Below, piece by piece: positions 26,922 to 37,849 of a stretch of DNA of 64,000 nucleotides (the first letter of the stretch is position 1; every line of letters starts with the position of its first letter). A program made the translations under genes and the position numbers. The stretch is from Strongylocentrotus droebachiensis (Eukaryota > Echinodermata > Echinoidea > Camarodonta > Strongylocentrotidae), in the NCBI GenBank assembly GCA_035222895.1, contig JAVYIG010000602.1, positions 372,001-436,000 on the forward strand, in the 5' to 3' direction. Under the pieces are notes generated by a model, which was not told the DNA's origin, did no database searches, and was given only the letters and a program-made list of their open reading frames with translations.

Positions 26922-27600
26922 TAAGAAATTGGCATTTGGCTGGCACACCTATTTTTATGCAAAATTAAAATACTTATAGAGGGCGCTATTTCAAAATATG
27001 CAAATTAGCTTGTCATCTATGGCCGTGCAACATCACGAAACCATTTTTAGTGATGGTCCTAGAGAGATACAGACATTTGGCAGCCCAAAATTGTAGAAAA
27101 ATTCTTGTTTTATATTTATTATACATTTTTAGAGAAAAATCATGTACTTTGGCGGCCATTTTGTATGACGTCACATTTCTTAAATTGCTCAAGGCTGACA
27201 GAGTGTCAGCAATCGGATTCTTCAAATAGAGGGTTTAGGCAATCATAATCCATTGAGAAATAAGAAATTGGCATTTGGCTGGCACATCTATTTTTATGCA
27301 AAATTAATATATTTATAGAGGGCGCTATTTCAAAATATGCAAATTAGCTTGTCATCTATGGCCGTGAAACATCACGAAACCATTTTTAGTGATGGTCCTA
27401 GAGAGATACACACATTTGGCTTCCCAAAATTGTAGAAAAAGCCCTATTATATATTTATTATACATTTTTAGAGAAAAATCATGTACTTTGGCGGCCATTT
27501 TGTATGACGTCACATATCTTAAATTGCTCAAGGCTGACAGAGTGTCAGCAATCGGATTCTTCAAATAGAAGGTTTAGGCAATCATAATCCATTGAAAAAA
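26922..27600. repeat. 339-bp tandem duplication of the right inverted-repeat arm
   Basis: Two direct copies starting TAAGAAATTGGCATTTGGCT at 26922 and 27261, each ending near GGATTCTTCAAATAGA. Both match the left arm of the 6.2-kb element in inverse. Confidence 0.88.
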
Positions 27601-27689
27601 AAACTATAGACCCTAAAACAAGGTTAGGCCAATAATCTGGATTTGGCTGCCGGACTAATACTGGCGTACTGATACTGATTGCTCATCTG

Positions 27690-28140
27690 ACCGTGATTAA
27701 TAAAACCCCAAAGCTTTCGGGGGCTCTGCCCCCTGGATTCCGCCTTGGGCCCTACGGCGGGCCCTTAGATGCTCATCTGACGGTAATTTAATGCCTAAAA
27801 CCCCTCTTTTGGAGGGCTCCGCCCCCTGGACCCTACGCCAAATAGTGACCTTCCAGTGTCACAAAATAATAGGTATTTAAAAAAAATGCTCATCTGACCA
27901 TAATTAAACGCCTAAAACCCCTGAGTTTCCGGGGCCGGCTCCGCCGCCTCGAGCCTACCAGGGGCCCTAAGGCGGGCCCCTGAATGCTTATCTGACCGTA
28001 ATTTATTGCTTTAAACCCCTGAACTTGCGGGGTCGGAAAAGGTATCAAAATGTGTTTATCTGTAGCCAGTGGGGCGGGGCGGTCCCCCCAAATCGGAAGA
28101 GGACGTAAGAAGCAAAAGAAGCTGACAAAGAACATCTTTG
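27690..28140. repeat. GC-rich tandem modules of about 110 bp
   Basis: About four diverged copies of a unit with GCTCATCTGACCGTAATTAA, AATGCCTAAAACCCCTGAG and GGGCCCTAAGGCGGGCCCCT. The same module recurs at 12085-12210, 55400-55510 and 58650-58860, always inside or beside the hAT-like family. Confidence 0.8.
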
Positions 28141-28149
28141 AAATTCAGA

Positions 28150-30600
28150 CAAGGAGTAAGAGTATAGAGAACGGTACAGCGAATCGTCTTCTTTCTCTCA
28201 CAATCTTATGAAACGTCAAAGCTTCCGCGCTTTGCGCGGGAGGGGGAACCTGAATTCAGAGGCGAGAACGGTAATACGAATCTTTAATGTTTTAATGAAA
28301 TGTAAAAGCTTCCGCGCTTCGCACGGGATGGGGGGGAAACTAAATTCTGACGAGGAATATTTTCGAGAACGGTACAACGAATCGTCTTCTTGCTCTAATG
28401 ATTTAATGAAAATTAAAAGCTTCCGCGCTTCGCGCGGGAGGGGGGGAACCTGAATTCAGACGAGGATTTAGAGTCGAGAACTGTACAGCCAATCGTCTTC
28501 TTTCTCTCATAATCTTATGAAACTTAAAGGCTTCCGCGCTTCGCGTGGGAGGGGGGGGGGGGGACCTGAATTCAGACGAGGATTAAGAGTCGAGAACTGT
28601 ACAGCCAATCGTCTTCTTTCTCTCATAATCTTATGAAACCTAAAAGCTTCCGCACTTCGCGTGGGAGGGGGGGGGGGACCTGAATTCAGACGAGGATTAA
28701 GAGTCGAGAACTGTACAGCCAATCGTCTTCTTTCTCTCACAATCTTATGAAGCTTAAAAGCTTCCGCGCTTCGCACGGGAGGGGGGGGGGGGGACCTGAT
28801 TTCAGACAAGGATTAAGAGTCGAGAACTTTACAACGAATCGTCTTCTTTCTCTAATAATTTAATAAGTCGTAACATTTTCCGCGCTTCACGCAGGAAGGG
28901 GAAAAACTGAATTCATACGAAGATTAATAGTAGAGAACGGTACAACGAATCGTCTTCTTTCTTTAATAGTTTAATGAAAAGTCAAAGCTTCCGCGCTTTG
29001 CGCAGGAGGGGGAGGGGGGCTGAATTTAGACAAAGATTTAGAGTCGAGAACTCTACAGCCAATCGTTTTCTTTCTCTCACAATCTTATGAAACTTAAAAG
29101 CTTCCGCGCTTCGCACGGGAGGGGGGGGGGGGGACCTGAATTCAGACAAGGATTAATAGTCGAGAACTCTACAACGAATCGTCTTCTTTCTTTAATAGTT
29201 TAATGAAACGTCAAAGCTTCCGCGCTTCGCGCAGGAGGGAGAGGGGGGGGGGACCTGAATGTAGACGAGGATTAAGAGTCGAGAACTGTACAGCCAATCG
29301 TCTTCTTGCTCTCACAATCTTATGAAGCTTAAAAGCTTCCGCGCTTCGCACGGGAGGGGGGGGGACCTGAATTCAGACAAGGATTAAGAGTCGAGAACTC
29401 TACAACGAATCGTCTTCTTTCTTTAATAGTTTAATGAAACGTCAAAGCTTCCGCGCTTCGCGCAGGAGGGAGAGGGAGTGACTGAATTTAGACGAGGATT
29501 AAGAGTCGAGAACTTTACAACGAATCGTCTTCTTTCTCTAAAAATTTAATAAGTCGTAAAATTTTCCGCGCTTCGCGCGGGAGGGGGAAAAACTAAATTC
29601 ATACGAAGATTAATAGTCGAGAACGGGACAACGAATCGTCTTCTTTCTTTAATAGTTTAATGAAACGTCAAAGCTTCCGCGCTTTGCGCAGGAGGGGGAG
29701 GGGGGCTGAATTTAGACAAAGATTTAGAGTCGAGAACTATACAGCCAATCGTCTTCTTTCTCTCACAATCTTATGCAACTTAAAAGCTTCCGCGCTTCGC
29801 ACGGGAGGGGGGGGGGGGGACCTGAATTCAGACAAAGATTAAGAGTCGAGAACTCTACAACGAATCGTCTTCTTTCTTTAATAGTTTAATGAAACGTCAA
29901 AGCTTCCGCGCTTTGCGCAGGAGGGAGAGGGGGGTGACTGAATTTAGACGAGGATTAAGAGTCGAGAACTGTACAGCCAATCGTCTTCTTTCTCTCACAA
30001 TCTTATGAAACTTAAAAGCTTCCGCGCTTCGCACGGGAGGGGGGGGGGACCTGAATTCAGACAAGGATTAAGAGTCGAGAACTCTACAACGAATAGTCTT
30101 CTTTCTTTAATAGTTTAATGAAACGTCAAAGCTTCCGCGCTTTGCGCAGGAGGGAGAGGGGGTGACTGAATTTAGACGAGGATTAAGAGTCGAGAACTGT
30201 ACAGCCAATCGTCTTCTTTCTCTCACAATCTTATGAAACTTAAAAGCTTCCGCGCTTCGCACGGGAGGGGGGGGGGACCTGAATTCAGACAAGGATTAAG
30301 AGTCGAGAACTCTACAACGAATCGTCTTCTTTCTTTAATAGTTTAATGAAACGTCAAAGCTTCCGCGCTTCGCGCAGGAGGGAGAGGGGGTGACTGAATT
30401 TAGACGAGGATTAAGAGTCGAGAACTTTACAACGAATCGTCTTCTTTCTCTAATAATTTAATAAGTCCTAAAATTTTCCGCTTCGCGCGGGAGGGGAAAA
30501 ACTAAATTCGGACGAAGATTAAGAGTCGAGAACGGTACAGCGAGTCGTCTTCTTTCTCTAATAATTTAATGAAACGTCAAAGCTTCCGCGTTTCACGTTT
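28150..30600. repeat. 113-bp satellite, about 22 monomers, with higher-order structure
   Basis: The core AAGCTTCCGCGCTTCGCGC recurs from 28216 to 30583 at a mean spacing of about 113 bp, followed by a poly-G run, CTGAATTCAGACGAGGATTA and CAATCGTCTTCTTTCTCTC. Two subtypes alternate through 29000-30400 (GTACAGCCAATCG versus CTACAACGAATCG), making dimers. A third subtype, with ATTTTCCGCGC, appears near 28870, 29555 and 30475. Open frames across it are repeat artefacts. Confidence 0.93.
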
Positions 30601-30721
30601 GCACCGACCCCCCCCCCCCCCCGCATTACGTCATTGTTGGTCAACATTACGTACCAATATTTGGCTCGCATAATTTGAAATTTGGCCCCCCCCCCCCTAA
30701 GAAATCCTGGATCCGCGCCTG

Positions 30722-31680
30722 GAGAGTACTTACACATTTACTCCCAAAGAAAGATGCCAATTCTGGTTATAAAATTCTTGTAAATGACCAAATTTTAGTA
30801 GACAAAGGAAAAGTAGCAGAATTGTTTTATGAAAGTTTCAATAATATTCAAAGTCAATTAACAGGAGCGAATGATTCTCATCTCAATATAAATGCATTCC
30901 AAACATTACCTTAAACAGCACATGAATTCAAATTTACAGAGATCGAGGAATGTTTTGTATTAAAAGAACTACTCAAGCTTGATGTCTCAAAAGTAGTTGG
31001 TATCGATGATCTTCCACCAAAGCTACTTAAAATAGCTGCCCACGATTAGTTCTTCGTGCCGAATATTTTATACCCCAATATGTTTTAATGAGTCAATTGA
31101 AATGGGGTCATTAGAGGAAAGAATAAAATATTCAGAAATGCATCTTGATTTTTAAAATCATAAACGACCTATCACCACCATATCTAAATCCATGTATAAG
31201 TAAAAGACCGGTATTATATTCTACTCGTTATGCTATAAACAGTCCATTATTCATTCCAAAATGAATTACCCTATCATAATCAAAAGTTATAAGTCGCTAC
31301 AAAGTTTTAAAAAGAATGTCAAAACTTTTCAGTTTCCGTTGTATACATCTTTTCACGTTAATTTGAACTTTATTACTAACATTACATTCATTTAGTTTTC
31401 TCAATTTGATAGTTGTATTTTTTTCCTTATAATTGTTAATGTGTGTATGTTGTTACCTATGTTTAATCTTTCTTTGTTTTCCTTTCTCTTATCTATATGA
31501 ATTTTAGTTGAATTATTGTATATGCCATGTATATTTTACCTTTGTATGTATGTTTTGAATTCATGTTTTTATTGTACATATTTGTATGTGAATGCAGGGC
31601 TCTCTCGGAGAGCAGGTCCAGAAATTGACTTGAATGAAACCACCCTGTTGAAATAAAACGATAATAAATTAGAAGAACTT
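30722..31680 (+). mobile_element. LINE, 3' part (continues 18880-21152)
   Basis: After the GAGAGTAC duplication the frame resumes: VLTHLLPKKDANSGYKILVN, KGKVAELFYESFNNIQ, then FTEIEECFVLKELLKLDVSK and IDDLPPKLLKIAAHD. The whole RT palm is deleted. The C-terminal tail follows (LSPPYLNPCISKRPVLYSTR, YKSLQSFKKNVKTFQF), then a 3' UTR with the GGGCTCTCTCGGAGAGC hairpin near 31596 and an AT-rich end near 31680. Confidence 0.82.
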
Positions 31681-33389
31681 TGTATTTGTAAAGATTATTG
31701 TCTTGTCTTTATTGTGTGGCTTGAAGTCTTGCCTTTTATTCAGTTGTCACTTATTTCTTTAATGACACCTGTAACATTATTAGAGTGCCACACATACTTT
31801 CTCTGGCAAGCACATTCTAAACCTTATTGTATTGGGATGTGCAGTTATTCTTGCAAGCTCATTCCACACCCTTTGTGTTGGGAGGTGCAACCACCCAATG
31901 TACTGTTAAAGGAGTCACACCAAGAAGCAAAAGTGTATTGAATTGATGCACAATTTATATCATTGCGAAGGGGAAGCCTTACTGATCAAATACAACAAAT
32001 TTCCTCTTCAAAATATGTTGGGGCCCGCAGAAATCAACTTTCAAAAATGTTAGTTTTGAGATCCAGAGATACTTTCTTGGTGTCTACTAATTTTCCCCTT
32101 CCTTAAGCTATGGTGCCCGGGCGAAATTGGCTCAAAACTCGCCGCCAACCAACATATTTAAAGGTGTAGTTAATAGCAAATGAGTTTTATATCACAGTTA
32201 TTAGATATGCTATAGTTCACAATAAAATTGTAAAAACTCAAAGTATTCATATCTGGTGAATAAATAAGGAGATAGATTAAGGTCCAGAATTTGCATTTCT
32301 CAAAAATATGATTAGTCCTGATCCTAAAAATACAAGTTTGAAGTGAGTAAACATAATTTCATTTTGGACCCATTTGTGGACACATTTGGTATAAGTTTTT
32401 AAAAAAACAGTGCCCTAAGCGAGTTCGTAAATAGCTCTGGACCGCTTGACCCCAAAATATCCACAGATCTTAGACACGATGGATACTTCCCACCTGTGAA
32501 ATTTAGAATAATCACTGCCAACGTGATGGAGGTGCTTCATGAATAACTTTTGTTTGCCTCTTGAGAAGAATACTTCCACCTGTGTATGTTCTGCTAGTAC
32601 ATAAATGAATATAACTTTCATGAGCAAGATCCGAGAATTAGTCTCAATGGTTTTACAATTTCGGTACGAATGACCTTTATCTGCCCATGCGCAAATCCCA
32701 ATTACGAACTCGCTTATTCCTCTGACCCAACTCTTTGCCTCTTTGCTCTACTTGACAACCGTATACTCTGCTTAATACTGGTCCGATTCACTCCAGCAAA
32801 GCATAGAGAGTCAATGCTAATGCGTATTGACCTTTAGCAATGCATATTTGCTAAAAGGCAGGTTTTATACACATATACAAACACCACACACTATTGCATA
32901 GACTGCACACAATAGCACCGATTGGGCTGATCGGCAAATTTGACACAGCCTTACAAAAAAAAAAAAAAAAAAAAAAAAAATCTTTTTAACATCAGTTAGT
33001 TGAACTATTGTGTTTTACTGCTATTAAGATGTCATCAATTGTCACTAAAGTACCGATTTTCAGTGAAATTACTTGAGTTTGTACAGTGGTGTTTGAAATG
33101 TTGAGAATAAATAGCAAATCTTTTAATATACAGCCAGGATAGTAATGCAGCTATGTGTGGTCCGATTGCCTTGCCAATCTACTGTACCAATATAATCAGC
33201 CATATTGGCTGTCCAATTAATGCAGCTTACCTGTTCTGTCCGTATGTGTCCTCTTTTCCAGCGCCGGGTATATCCAAATGCAATAACCAAAAGAGATCCG
33301 AAAATAAAATTAAATATTCTACAGCTTCAGAAGCCGTCGGAATTCACAGTCTGGAGAGAGTTTCATACACGTTAATTCAATTCTATAAG
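31681..33389. other. Intergenic, no gene recognised
   Basis: AT-rich. It contains a segment of about 85 bp (32047-32145, from GATACTTTCTTGGTGTCTAC to CTCAAAACTCGCCGCC) repeated at 36029-36108, and a 26-base poly-A run (32955-32980) that could be a retrotransposon tail. Short open frames here match nothing I know. Confidence 0.6.
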
Positions 33390-33620
33390 ATTTCAAGAGG
33401 ACTTGATCGTATTGAGCTAAAAAAAAAAAATCTGATTGACGACAGTGGCATAACTAGAGGTTTTAGCATGAAACTAAAAAAGCATAGGTGCAGATTACAG
33501 TTAAGGCAGAACTTCTTTTAAATTAGAAGCATAAATAATTGGAATGCTTCACCAGAGGACGCAGTTTCTGTTGTTGAGAGGCACTGGAAAACCTCTTCTT
33601 CTTCATTTTCCAATAGAGAC
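33390..33620 (+). mobile_element. LINE C-terminal tail remnant
   Basis: LIQFYKISRGLDRIELKK, GITRGFSMKLKKHRCRLQLR, NFF, stop, then INNWNASPEDAVSVVE: the usual R(G/S)HSxKLKK..RLDxRKxFFSxRVxxxWNxLP ending of CR1/L2-type LINEs. One in-frame stop. Confidence 0.72.
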
Positions 33621-33965
33621 TACCCAACGTGACGAGGGGAAAATAAGTTATAATCTTTGCGTCTCTACATTTAAGTAAATCCAAGTAAAATCCAAGTAAG
33701 TACATCGTCCGCCCGTCCGATGGGTTTCTTTTAAATAGAGAGAATTCTCGAAGCTATTAACAAACACTCCCGTGGGCCTTCTATTATCTACACAATTTCT
33801 TGCCGTCTGATCTTCTGCATCAAGATCACTGGAGTGAAGAAAGGTAACAATGTATAGCTAGAATCCCTATTCAGTGAAGGAGTAATCCTTTTTATGCAGA
33901 TGGAATCTTTTACCATTCTTGACCAAACTGGATTATGTGGGCATCATGCCATTGAATGTTGTTTC

Positions 33966-34305
33966 CAGTAGTGTGGTACCGTATGTCACTGAAACAACTC
34001 CCGTAGGATTTTTGTGCCAAAGTTGATTTTTTTTTTTTTTTTGCATTTTTGGATTCATTGGGGTCCAAGCTATCAGAAATTGATGGGGTTCAAATTTTCC
34101 CGAAGACACTAAATTTCCCTATTGCGCGTTATATAAGCCATTTTGGCGCCCATTAGGGACCCCCAGGAAATGAAGGAGGGGTCTGAAAATTTGAACCCCA
34201 TCATTTTTGGCCAATTGGGACCCTTTTGAAGCCAAAAGAGCAACAACAAAAAATCAACTTTGGCACAAAAATCCTACGGGATTACATACCATACCGCACT
34301 ACAGT
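33966..34305. mobile_element. 340-bp MITE with about 60-bp inverted repeats
   Basis: Ends CAGTAGTGTGGTACCGTATG and, inverted, CTGTAGTGCGGTATGGTATG. Inner arms CCGTAGGATTTTTGTGCC and AAAGTTGATTTTTT match on both sides. No clear target duplication. Confidence 0.8.
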
Positions 34306-34585
34306 ATTAAGGGTGTGTTCTGCTACTATTGATTGAGATGGAGTGCCTAATCTGGGGTTTTTTGTGCTCTTGAAAAGAGCACACAATAGGGGCAAGTGCA
34401 ATTTAAATTCCACTCCTTTTATGTTATGTTTATCTTGTTTATGTATTTGTGCGTTCCCGTTAATATTGATATACCATTTTTGCAACTATAAGTTATAGGG
34501 GGTTGCAACCTACAAGCCTAGCTTTTCAGCAGTCCCCTCCACGACCAACCTGTCTTTGCATGTTGTACACTGTGGACCAATAACA

Positions 34586-35697
34586 ACTAGACATGTAATA
34601 CTTGTTTGGAACAAGTATAGGTGGGCTGGTCAACTAAAATTTGAGACAAAATAGAGCAAAAATAAGCGAGATACTGCTTAAAAATTCTTAAAAAACAATA
34701 TCATGTAGATTCATGACGTGAACGAAATTCACCTTTTATAGGCATAACACGCAAATTATGAAATTTCTGACATGAGGCCTTTAATAGAAATTTCCACTAT
34801 AATGACGTCATCAAAATGAAAAATGGTGACATTGAGCTTGAAGAGAATTGTCATAGCTACAACATATCACAAATTTTGAAGAAAATCGATCAATATTTAC
34901 AGAGATACAATCAATTTTCCATAAATATGCTGACTTCATAATATGCAAATTCGTATTTTTAGTTCGAAAGCCATTATGATGATGTCAGAATATTTTTAAT
35001 AGCCAAATGAGACAATAAATCATATTTCCGACTCATTCTCTATCAAAATATGGAACAAAATTGGGGGTCCAGTTCCATCCCAAAGAGCTATAATAGATTT
35101 TGTATTGGCATGTTTTTGCCCATATATGCTATGTATTACAAGAGCTCGCGCGCACGGACATTTATCTTGAATGGACGCTCAATGTTCATAAAGAAATAAA
35201 CATGGTATCATATTGTTCGAAAAAATATGGGAAATATCATGAAAGAAAAAAAAATGGCGATTCTATGTTGTGTAATGGTGTTACGCGCGAAAACGCGCGC
35301 GCATGCGCGTGTGCGCGATTTTTTTATGAAATGCTTAAAATGGCGCGCGTTTTTTTACCTGAAATTGACCGGACAGATATTGACCTTGATCATGACAAAT
35401 ATGAATGAGAAATGCCTTTTGGTTATGAAGATATGATCATGAGTCAATTTTCACAAAATGGCGCCTAGACGACGTCATCAGTCAAGGTCAAGGTTGAAAA
35501 CCTTAGTGTGATTTTTGTATATGCCTATACATATGTGTGCCAAATTTCAAGGCATTTGATTGAGCCATTTTCAAGTAATCTTGCTAACAAAAAAGTGGGT
35601 GGAAATAAGAAAAATAAAGAATAAAGAATAATAAAGGCAATTTTAACAAAAATATAAGGTGGTCTGTATTAGATACAGCCCCCCTAATTATATTGTT
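34586..35697. mobile_element. Single copy of the 1.1-kb TGACGTCA-rich repeat
   Basis: Starts ACTAGACATGTAATACTTGT with the hairpin ACTTGTTTGGAACAAGT, then TATAGGTGGGCTG. Ends AGGTGGTCTGTATTAGATAC + AGCCCCCC, so the ends are short inverted repeats (AGGTGGGCTG). The same unit is tandemly arrayed at 41734-45268. Open frames within are not supported as genes. Confidence 0.82.
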
Positions 35698-36105
35698 AAG
35701 TTTCATTGTTTTACTATCATGTTCAATGCAATCCCATGTATTTTATTTTGTTTTGTTGGAAATGGAAATAAACGAAATGAAAAGAATATCCACAGCACAT
35801 GCTTTGAGAAAAAGTAAAAATATTGAGGAATTGCATTAGTGAAAATTGAATGAACTGGATAATACAAAATTATGAAGTTTTCTAATTTATTCCACAATAC
35901 ACACATGTACATGTATGTTAATTTCAATTAAACTGTTCTGTAGTTGTGATGAGATGTGGACAACCCCCACATCTGTATGTATTGACAAGAAAAATGCATA
36001 ACAGGATAAAAGAAATGTAATTTTTTTGGAATACTTTCTTGGTGTCTACTAATTTTCCCCTTCCTTAAGCTATGGTGCCCGGGCGAAATTGGCTCAAAAC
36101 TCGCC

Positions 36106-36423
36106 GCCCGGCCGCCGAGCTGGCTCCTTTTAGGTGTTATAACCATAGCTTAACCAGTTAGGGCAAACAATGCAAAGAAGAGTAATTAATCAATCAGCAG
36201 ATCTCTAAGTCCTCAAAAATATATTAGCTATAGAAAGTACGTGTACAAGATTTGATATACAAATGCCCGGCCGCCGAGCTGGCTCCTTTTAGGTGTTATA
36301 ACCATAGCTTAACCAGTTAGGGCAAACAATGCAAAGAAGAGTAATTAATCAATCAGCAGATCTCTAAGTCCTCAAAAATATATTAGCTATAGAAAGTACG
36401 TGTACAAGATTTGATATACAAAT
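36106..36423. repeat. Perfect 159-bp tandem duplication
   Basis: 36106-36264 and 36265-36423 both run from GCCCGGCCGCCGAGCTGGCT to TTGATATACAAAT with no difference that I can see. Confidence 0.94.
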
Positions 36424-36629
36424 GTACAAGTAGATAATTTGATGACATTAGACAAAATCCATTACTTATTGCATTTGTGGACAAACTAGTATCTCATTTG
36501 ACAACGTACGTTTTAGTTGATACTTATAGCGAATATATATTCCAATCTTGAAGTCCTTCTCCTATCCTTTCACCTCAATCTTGCATTACACTTTGCGCTA
36601 CCTTTTTGAAAAAGTATAAAATATAAAAT

Positions 36630-36730
36630 ATTTGATTTGTTGAATCGCATCAAACAGGCAAGTGAAGAGAAAGACCTTCTTCTAAACACCAAAAAGACAA
36701 AAATAATGGTTGTCGATAGAGATAATAATA
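36630..36730 (+). mobile_element. LINE reverse-transcriptase scrap
   Basis: LLNRIKQASEEKDLLLNTKK, TKIMVVDRDNN: the segment that follows the FADD box in LINE RT. Cut off by the foldback element at 36731. Confidence 0.65.
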
Positions 36731-37754
36731 GGGAGTTTTCGCAAACTCATTGCGGACAGAGAATCTGCGGTTCGTGTGCAAAATCGAGAAGCTACTATAG
36801 TAACAGCATGGTGACCGCTGAGGTACTGAAATCCAGATCAGGTTATTGCCAAATCCACGGGCGTTCTCAATGACGCCCTAAGTGAATAAACAGCCAATCA
36901 GCGAGCTTGTACCAAAGATGGTGGTGGGAATTTCGTCGTGTAATAACGAAGGGTGACGAATTTCAAGGCGCAGGGGCGGATCTAGCTTTTTGCTAAGGGG
37001 GGGGGGGGGTGAAATTTGAAAATCGCGCCGACCGATATTTTGCCTAGTGGGAGGCAGGGGGCAGTGAGCACTATATATTTGTTTTTCATTTGAAAAAAGT
37101 GCCAACCAATATTTCGAGGGGGTAGAAAGCACCGCCCAAGGGGGATTTAAACCCCCTAACCCCCCCCCCCTAGATCCGCCCCTGACACGAACAGCTCTTC
37201 GGTGAGGTTTTTTCCGATTATTGTTTCTGAACCATAACAACACGAATATGGATATAACATGAATTGTTTTAAAACTTGATGTGAATTGATGAAATTTGAT
37301 AAAAAGCCGTTTTGTGGCTTGGTCGAGACAAGTTGTGCTAGTCGTGTAGTCCCGTCTGTACTGTATTGCATTGCATGGAATAGGCCATTTTCGTAATGTA
37401 ATCAAATTTAATACATAAGTCTTTGTGAACTTCCTCAATACAAATTATTTCATTCACCTATCTAGGATTCGCAATAGTCAGAATGCAAACTGCATGTATT
37501 AAGTGTGGCAACAACTAATGTATGCAGATTGGATGCTGTCTATTTAAATACTATTATTATTATCAGGTGAATGAAATAGTTTACACCGAGGCCCTTGATT
37601 CACTTGGGGCGTCATTGAGAACGCCCGTAGATTTGGCCAAAACCCGTTCTGGATTTCAGTACTTCAGCGGTCACCCAGCCGTTACTAAAGTAGCTTCTCG
37701 ATTTTGCACACGAACCGCAGATTATCTGTCCGCAATGAGTTTGCGAAAACTCCC
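36731..37754. mobile_element. 1-kb foldback element with 157-bp arms
   Basis: GGGAGTTTTCGCAAACTCAT at the left is mirrored at 37735-37754. Arms match through TCTGCGGTTCGTGTGCAAAA, GGTGACCGCTGA and GGGCGTTCTCAATGACGCCC with about 10% differences. The loop carries a nested MITE. Confidence 0.87.
36971..37184. mobile_element. 214-bp hAT-like MITE (CAGGGGCGGATCTAG ends)
   Basis: Perfect 15-bp terminal inverted repeats CAGGGGCGGATCTAG. Poly-G and poly-C arms like the larger family. Flanking 8-mers (TCAAGGCG, ACACGAAC) do not match, so the target duplication has decayed or the ends come from different copies. Confidence 0.75.
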
Positions 37755-37849
37755 CAATATCTCGTTCAAAGCAAGAGTAGAAACCAGGAGATGCTTACTT
37801 TATTAGACTTTCAGAATATCAAGGTCATGTTTGTTCTTGATTAGATCTT

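Larger units (their letters stand above)
21430..27657. mobile_element. 6.2-kb element with inverted repeats of about 370 bp
   Basis: Both ends read TAGTCCGGCAGCC inward, then ACCTTGTTTTAGGGTCTATAG, AATCCGATTGCTGACACTCTG, TGACGTCA and GGCGCCCTCTATA. A 3-bp ATA flanks both sides (21427-21429 and 27658-27660). The right arm is duplicated in tandem (339 bp). The interior carries a decayed minus-strand ORF (22530-23590) and two LINE fragments. The superfamily could not be assigned. Confidence 0.72.
21153..30721. mobile_element. hAT-like element B (9.6 kb, composite) with perfect 8-bp target duplication
   Basis: Left end CAGGCGCGGATCCAGG, right end CCTGGATCCGCGCCTG. The 8-mer GAGAGTAC flanks both sides exactly (21145-21152 and 30722-30729). 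Removing the insert restores the LINE frame SWR-V-LTHLLPKK. Contents in order: poly-G/polypurine arm (21153-21429), a nested 6.2-kb inverted-repeat element (21430-27657), GC-rich modules of about 110 bp (27690-28140), a 113-bp satellite (28150-30600) and the right poly-C arm. Without the nested element it is about 3.3 kb. No hAT transposase was seen, so it was mobilised in trans. Confidence 0.9.

Noticed and set aside
28208..30292. Repeated frames reading [13 protein letters not shown] or RSPPPPVRSAEAF
   Set aside because: They are phases of the 113-bp satellite on the two strands and recur with each monomer.
33153..33390. N-terminal part of a 122-residue plus-strand frame
   Set aside because: Only its last third matches LINE sequence; the earlier part has no recognisable similarity.
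35100..35436. Overlapping open frames in the 1.1-kb repeat
   Set aside because: Not kept open in the other copies at 41734-45268 and without domain similarity.
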